Assembly: GCA_037043235.1 (NCBI GenBank)
Contig: JAWRVZ010000043.1
Coordinates: 3,385,001 to 3,449,000 of the forward strand
Origin: Rhodeus uyekii
Lineage: Eukaryota > Chordata > Actinopteri > Cypriniformes > Acheilognathidae
Length of the DNA: 64,000 bases
Direction: 5' to 3'
The notes under the pieces: generated by a model
Databases searched by the model: none
Seen by the model: the letters and a program-made list of their open reading frames with translations, nothing else
Told to the model about the DNA's origin: nothing
Position numbers and translations under genes: made by a program
Shown: positions 58,101-64,000 of the stretch, one piece after another
Numbering within the stretch: position 1 is the first letter of the stretch
How the letters are laid out: each line of letters opens with the position of its first letter

Positions 58101-60338
58101 TATATTATTGGGTAGAAATTGCTCTTTGTGAGTGCAGTCGCTGAAAGAATTCAATTAAATCATTACCCATGAACAAATGGACGAGTCTTAGAAAGGCATT
58201 GACCTCCAAGTATAATTCTATAATTCTTTAATGTATAAATACAAAGCAAATTATTTTGCATTTCTATACATTGAAGGCTAGTATGTTTATAGCCTCACTT
58301 TTGTTACTCAGTTATTAAATATTCAGATTTAACACACTAAAAAGACCATGTCCATGTGCATCTAGAAGCACTAGCAACATATGACACTGGGTTAGACCAT
58401 CATGGTCTGATTGAACGGTGGGGTCTGCCGGCTCTCAGCCAGCTGGCGTTCAGGCAGCACCAGCAGTGGGTGCCCTGTGGCAGTGTCAGGGGAACTGCGT
58501 CCTGCCACTGTCCAGCCTGCACCCTCACCCTCACCCCCACTCAAATGGAGCTGCCGTAGGTTACCCATATGGCACTGGTAGGGCAGGAGACTCAGGAGTC
58601 TCCTGGTCAAATGTATAGGAGAGCAGGTCTGGGTGTGGTGCTGGCCTGCAGTGTTATGGATGGGTTTGGTAATGGGACAGCACAGGCCAAGCTCTCTACG
58701 TCTCCTCCGATGAGATGAACTGCAGCTGTTCCAGCACACAACAGATTGTGCTTCCTGCAGAAAAAGACAGAGGATCTGTCCGACATCCGATCCTAAGATG
58801 GGCGTTTATCTGTGTTTTTCTGTCTTTCAACCTCATCTTTTGTTCTGATACAAGTGCAGATACTTTGCTGTGATGTTTTAATGTTTTTGTCTTTTATACA
58901 TGCTTTTGTTTTAGCTTTCCTCTTTCTCTCCCTTTCAGGAGCGCACTGAGGTGTTCCAGGAGTTCTCGCAGTGTAAAACTGGAGTTCTACTGTGTACGGT
59001 AAGTCATTCAATTTCAACTGACATTGATTCCCAACCAGGTGTGTGCATACTTGAGGGCCAACCTGCGAAGTTTCTAGGAATACTTATTTCCTCCACACAT
59101 CTCACTGTCCAAAAAAAGTTTTCTCTGTTTCAATGGGGAATTTTGCAATTCCACATTTGATTAATCTTTCTTTTATAATATATAGATATTATGTATTGTT
59201 AAATGGCTCGTAGATGCATTGATCTAATGTAGCTGTGGTTATGTAAGTTAGTTGATAAAAATGTTTTACGTGCAGGTGTGTGCATCCTCGTCCATCCACT
59301 TCTGTTTTCTCCATCTTGTCACTTTACAGAAGGGCTCCTGAAGTAAATGAGTGCTTCTATTCCTGCTGACAGCCTGGCATGGCATTATGTTGGTCTCCAT
59401 CTGTAGCAGCTTTAGAGCTACAGACTCCAGACACTCCAACTTAGGGTTTAGGCTAGTTGAGGGTTAGAGTTGGAGTTAATATTGAGAAATCTTCAAATGA
59501 GGGGTCTTGTGTTACTATAAAGCAGCTCCCCAGCATGCTCATGAAAATGGGACCAAACAGAAGAAATTAACTTTTCCAGAAAGTTGCAAACTCCCAAAAT
59601 GAACACCATATTATTTATTTATTTTCCTGATTTTATTCGAAATGTAAAAGTATCAGGGCCCTCATTTAGTAAATTGAATCAATTTTGTATATGTTTTTTA
59701 AGCTTTTTTAAAGTTTTTTTCGTCTAATTTTTATTTAAATTAAGGGATATTTTTTTAAATATTTTAGCTAATAACACGGGTTGAATTACCGTATTAACCC
59801 GCAGACGCAGATAATCCACACCCTCATATAGCCCGCGGGTTTTGTATAAAAAATCGTTAGTATAACCCGCACTCTTATATAACCCTCACCAATATATTGA
59901 TGAAATCTTTTTGTGTAAGTTCACATTTCGTATGTTGCTCGCATGACGTCAATTATCCATAACTGTTCAGGCTCGATACAAAGTGCTTGTGCGCGAAATT
60001 CAAACAATAAGAAAACAAAAAAAAGTCAGAATCAAAAGAAAAAGCAGTCTCTCCCGCTGTGCAGCAGCACGTCTCTTAAGAAGCGTATTCTACAGGTGTT
60101 GATCATCGGATGAGAGAAGAGCACGCCCTCATGGCAGCACAGCCAATCACGTCTTCTTGCATGATTGACAGGTCAGACAGCCTATCAGCGCAGCGTGGTA
60201 GTGATAGTACAAGCGCCAGAGACAACGACCCTCACAAGAAAAACGGAAAGAAAATACCGCAAAAAAACCCTTACAAACAAATATTGAAATAATATTATGT
60301 GTAAAACATTTGTGATATAGCACGCACCCTTATATAAC

Positions 60339-60380
<42 letters not shown>

Positions 60381-63300
60381 CGGGGTTTGTAAAATCTGGT
60401 ATAACCTGCGGGTTATATGCGGGAAAATACGGTAGTGAAATGTGGAACCAACCTATTGAGTTATACTATTTTTCTAGACTAACAAGAGATATTGGTTGAA
60501 TAGATTAATATGCGTTTTTGTTTATTTTCCTCCTAGGATGTGGCTGCACGTGGACTGGATCTGCCTCAGGTTACATGGATTGTACAGGTTAGATTTCTTC
60601 ATTTGTAAAATCTCACCATTTACATAATCGCCAGTTTTGTCACTATAATTGAGCTTTCCAGTTCTTATCAATTTTACAGTTCTTTTTTCTTAAATTCATA
60701 TCTTTTTATTGCAGTACAACCCTCCCATTTCCGCCACAGAGTACGTTCATCGTGTGGGCCGCACGGCACGAATTGGAGCTCAGGGCAGCAGCCTGCTCTT
60801 CCTCACCCCCTCTGAGACTGCTTTTGTGGATGTGCTGGCCAATCACAAAATCAGGTGTGCTGACTGGCATCTCATCTATGAACTCCAACACAGCAGTGGG
60901 GGACTTTGGGGCAGGCCCTGTTTGATTTGTGGATCAAGTCCAGTCCCTGACATAGTGATTAAAGATGGTCAAGCAGGTCTATTTTTTGTTCCAAAGCCCA
61001 CAATATATCAGTCAAGAGCTGGACTGATGACTCTGTGCTGATCTCGGCACTGGAAGCCAGAGTGAAGAGGAAACACACTCTCAGTCTCTGCGTGAGAGCA
61101 GAGTGAATCTGTTCTCCTGGCACAAGCACTATCATATTTGGCTCACATTACAGTTTACTGTACTCAAGGGTGATCGGAAGGAGTTTGGTAGCATTAGCAA
61201 AGCTCGATATGTTGAGATAAACTAGCTAAACTAGGAGACTCACAGTATGGAATATGTTGGTGCAGTTTTTTTCCCCCATTGATAAATATTTTAATTTATA
61301 ATACCTCTACACCTTTTGGCTTCTCTCTCCCTCAGTTTGTCAGAGATGAAGATGGTAGACATCTTAGCCACACTGATGAAGGACGAGCGTTTCAAAGGCA
61401 GAGGGAAATGGGACAAAAAGGTAACTTCTGACATCTAAAAACGGGGATCCGAACCCAAAGAGTCAATGCTCTACTGTTTGAGCTTTCCTGTAGCTCAAAC
61501 AGTAGAGCGTTGGTGCTTAAAATGTCAAAGTCATGGGTTTGATTCCCAGGGAAAGCAAGAATTGATTAGAATGTAAATGTGTTCCTTGAATGCAAAGAAA
61601 GTCGCTTTGGATAAAAGCTTCTGCCAAATGCAGAAATGTAAATGTAAAGTGTCAGGGTCACCGTTGTTTGACTGCAAAACGATTATAACTTTCTAAACTT
61701 GGTTGAAGATCACATGTAGTTGAAAATGTATGTCTAGAGGACAGCTGTGGGAGAAGAATGGCTTTCTCTTTATCTCTTATTTTCTTCTCTCTCTTGACAA
61801 TGAAAGCCTTCTGACAACAATGAACGAATGTTTCTGCCAGGGCTCATTCAGTCCTAATCCTGATTTAATGTCCTTTTCCCTACCAGCACCAATCAGCTGG
61901 TTGTAATCCTCAGCCATGCCACCCCCCTTGTTAGCAGCCTCATTTTAGGGTCAAAGGTCATTAATGTTGAGGGGTGATGTCATTAGTGTGTATAACCAGT
62001 GACATTTGACATGGGTTTATTGGTTTTTAATATAATAAAAAGTTTTTTGTATTTTTTTCCACTGATTTCTGTTGTTCATCTTTGATGTGTGCCTCTTTGT
62101 ACATGACTGTGTAGAGATCAGCTGCTGCTTTTGAGCAGGAGGTGCGAGAGAGAGCTACCGTTTTACAGACTGACTTTGAGAATTATGTTCATGCCAATAA
62201 CGAGTCTCTGCAAACAGCAAAGAGCGGTAAGATGAAAAACTCATTATCATGCAGGGTTAGTGTGTTAAACTGATATTTTGTTCTACAGGTTTGCAGCCTA
62301 GCTACATTTTATTACCTAGAAGAAATTTAGTTGAATATCTAAAATAGATTTGAAAATGATTTAACCTATAAATCGTAATTATTCCTTGATATTGCAATTG
62401 TGATTAATTGTATTAAATAAAATAAGCAATTCAACATTTTAATAATAATACAATATTAAATATAAAATGTCATTAAAGTTAAGGAGTATCATTAATATTA
62501 AGGGAGACACATTTCCATTTACACCTGATGTTTTTTGTTGTTGCTTTTTTTATGGACGAAATAAGCACATTCCATTTACATTTGAACGTTGAGCAACAGC
62601 CGTAGTTTCTGCTCTCATAGCTGCAAGACCGCAAAGAACATGGTGTTAGAAATCAAAAATGGTCAGTGAACATTGTGTTTGGTCAAACCAAACTTGGGTC
62701 TTCAGCTTGCAAAGTTTAAATCACTGTATTTAAATTTTTTCATATACAGTGGAGTTCACTTATCTCGAGTCACGGTTAACTCGCCAATCCTATTATGTCG
62801 ACGTTTTTGAAGTGGAACCGCCAAACTCCAAAGTTTAAATCCCCCTGGCTAGAGTACTTCTCATTGTGTTTACACATTTGGTCTGCAGGCAGAGAGTAAG
62901 TGGACTTTTGTGGCTGTTTGAAAGCATTCGACCACATGAGAATTTACACAATGAAAAGAATCTGATCGAATGTCCTTTCGACAACCTCTGGAAATAGTCG
63001 AAATGGGATCGGCTTAAAACATTTTAGAACCAGTTTACACTTGGGTTTGGAGGATCGGATCATAAGTGCGGGATGCTAAATGCGTACACAGGGTCAAAAT
63101 AAGTCCTTTATTGCCAGTGAAACCTTTTAAGGGCTTGGAAATGTTTACTACCTGCACTTTAAATGGCCTTTTTTTTGTTTTTTTGGGGTACTGTAGCACT
63201 GCAGTCTTTCCTGAGAGCGTACACCACGTATCCCTCCAGTCTGAAACACATCTTCCACATCCGCAACCTGCACCTGGGCCACGCCGCTAAGAGCTTTGGC

Positions 63301-63392
63301 CTGAGGGACGCACCCCAGGGCCTGGGCAGCTCCATAACTACTAATCCTGCCAACAGCAAAGACTCCAAGAAGGGCAAAGATAAAGCAAAGAG
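52177..63392 (+). CDS. ddx31: DEAD-box ATP-dependent RNA helicase DDX31 (3' end outside window)
   Basis: This nucleolar helicase acts in ribosome biogenesis. The 19 exons are 52177-52278, 52385-52692, 52785-52860, 52959-53002, 53089-53159, 53412-53476, 54172-54216, 54337-54378, 54475-54539, 55206-55325, 55867-55973, 56334-56548, 57480-57644, 58939-58998, 60537-60587, 60715-60854, 61336-61420, 62115-62226 and 63197-63392. They give 689 aa plus 2 nt. A Lys/Ser-rich N-tail is followed by PFIKTSSLFRNNPEIPDVLR. Motif I is SQTGSGKT (196-203), Ia PTRE, Ib TPGR, II DEAD (309-312), III SAT (343-345) and VI HRVGRTAR (524-531). After the core comes the family-typical KHIFHIRNLHLGHAAKSFGL. The basic C-terminal tail lies beyond the right edge. 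The intron after 53476 has a GC donor; the others are GT-AG. Confidence 0.94.
53585..53865. mobile_element. MITE with about 28-bp terminal inverted repeats, ddx31 intron 6
   Basis: It begins TATGGAAGCCCATTTCCGCC and ends with the inverse (CTGTGGCGGAAACTTCTTCC then ATA). Internal AATGACTTA and TAAGTCATT motifs are also inverted. Confidence 0.8.
54668..55130. repeat. TTCAAAAGTTTG-family copy, ddx31 intron 9
   Basis: It has ACTGATCAAAAGTTAATG at the left. The interior includes a reverse-oriented GATTTCTGAACGATCATGTG, so it is probably two overlapping copies. Confidence 0.65.
56756..56851. mobile_element. Short ACCGTATTTTCCC-family copy, ddx31 intron 12
   Basis: It begins ACCATATTAGCCCGCACCC and ends GGGATATATGCGGGAAAATA then CGGT. 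It carries the same short C-run as the larger copy at 59788. Confidence 0.75.
56960..57309 (+). repeat. TTCAAAAGTTTG-family copy, ddx31 intron 12
   Basis: It runs from GACTGTTTATCTGATCAAAA to GACCCCAACATTTGAACAGT then AGTG, the right terminal inverted repeat. Confidence 0.75.
57645..58938. other. ddx31 intron 13 with a GC-rich unexplained block
   Basis: The intron is AT-rich except 58340-58760, which is GC-rich with several short open frames on both strands. That block matches no ddx31 exon needed by the reading frame (exon 13 joins exon 14 in phase). It could be a fragment of a mobile element; none was recognised. Confidence 0.45.
59788..60433. mobile_element. ACCGTATTTTCCC-family element with a 38-nt poly-C, ddx31 intron 14
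   Basis: The left end is ACCGTATTAACCCGCAGACG and the right end is GGTTATATGCGGGAAAATAC then GGT. C occupies 60342-60379 without a break. The interior 59990-60290 is unique and includes a 60-codon open frame of no recognised kind. Confidence 0.7.
61443..61650 (+). mobile_element. tRNA-derived SINE with an inverted partial copy at its head, ddx31 intron 17
   Basis: The SINE at 61486-61650 has a box A (TGTAGCTCAAACAGTAGAG), a box B (GGGTTTGATTCCC) and the common teleost tail AGTCGCTTTGGATAAAAGCT. Just before it, 61443-61485 is the reverse complement of a SINE head (GATCCGAACCC and CTCTACTGTTTGAGCT), so the two form a palindrome. Confidence 0.8.
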
Positions 63393-64000
63393 GTACTGCA
63401 AGTTTTCAGAAATTGGACGGTAATTTATGAATCTGTCAAACAGTTTGCGGTGCCCGATAGAAGGATTAAGTTCTTCTTTTAGATAAATTTAGCCGTGTTC
63501 TGTTTGCTGGTCCACTTTCTTCTGTGGCATCTGTAGCGTTTTCATATTTCCCACATAATATTTAATATTTGTGAGCTCTAAGTAATTTCTTTACGTTTTA
63601 TTTAACTTGTAAATTTAGATGGATTATAAATTAAAGGGAGGTGTTCTGTTTAACTCAAATATCATTCAAAATAGAGTTTTAAAATGCATACATTTTACTG
63701 ACCTCAAACTTTTGAACATTAGTGTATCCTAGATTAGGCCAAAAGTGCATAATTATATATAGAATTGGGAATACAACTCATTTAAATTGACTGTCATGAA
63801 AGCAAAATTTCAGTTAACAATACCAATAGCTGTGAATTTATTTTTTATTTTTTATAGATCAGTAAATATAAACCAAATTGTACTAAGTACTAACAAAGTT
63901 TAATTAGAGCAATGGCATGTAGTCTTCAAATATTAGGTAACCTTATTCTGTGTAATGTCCATTTAAATGAATAAATAGTAAAGAAACAAAGCTTGATCTG
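63393..64000. other. ddx31 intron 19 (start)
   Basis: AT-rich intron following AAG AG|gtactg. At about 63650-63726 a repeat end (ACTGACCTCAAACTTTTGAA then CATTAGTG) is seen. The next exon is not in the window. Confidence 0.5.

Noticed and set aside
58356..58559. Possible extra ddx31 exon
   Set aside because: Exons 13 and 14 join in phase with the family alignment, so no sequence is missing there.
61441..61560. Functional tRNA gene
   Set aside because: Box A and box B are present, but the tail is the standard SINE 3' region and no cloverleaf is intact.
63066..63290. Open frame overlapping the last visible ddx31 exon
   Set aside because: Starts in the intron and reads the exon in another frame; the ddx31 frame is supported by conserved residues.

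Overview
The window is vertebrate nuclear DNA, most likely from a cyprinid-type teleost. It holds interrupted genes with GT-AG introns, and AT-rich introns and spacers full of fish DNA-transposon relics, tRNA-derived SINEs and long (CA)n and (TA)n tracts. There are no bacterial features. All exon boundaries were read by eye from splice sites, phase and similarity to remembered human proteins.

Layout, left to right. (1) About 1-3,290, minus strand: the first two coding exons of an NMDA receptor GluN1 gene (grin1), with a strong RE1/NRSE silencer upstream. (2) 3,290-10,600: spacer containing a very young 2.19-kb LTR element (5378-7571), with look-alike identical 402-bp LTRs, a 5-bp target duplication, a proline-rich tandem-repeat ORF and a self-priming-type primer site. 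(3) 10,600-23,738, plus strand: tsc1 (hamartin), 21 coding exons, about 1,129 aa, complete. (4) 25,551-26,996, minus strand: spaca9, three coding exons, 214 aa, complete. (5) 27,789-49,791, plus strand: ak8 (adenylate kinase 8), 13 coding exons, about 485 aa, complete, with very long introns. (6) 52,177 to beyond the right edge, plus strand: ddx31 (DEAD-box RNA helicase), 19 coding exons seen, about 689 aa, C-terminus missing.

The order and orientation tsc1(+), spaca9(-), ak8(+), ddx31(+) mirror human 9q34, except that GTF3C4, which lies between AK8 and DDX31 in human, is not seen. grin1 next to tsc1 is a fish-side rearrangement relative to human. spaca9 and ak8, both axoneme-associated, are divergent and share a 792-bp promoter region with a textbook RFX X-box. 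ddx31 (ribosome biogenesis) has ETS and E-box promoter motifs. The long ak8 introns contain sequence that looks constrained, which fits a BARHL1 regulatory block.

The most novel item is the LTR element. Its predicted RNA 5' end is an 11-nt sequence complementary to the site just inside the 5' LTR. This is the arrangement of Tf1/sushi self-priming retrotransposons, here on a short element that codes for no reverse transcriptase.
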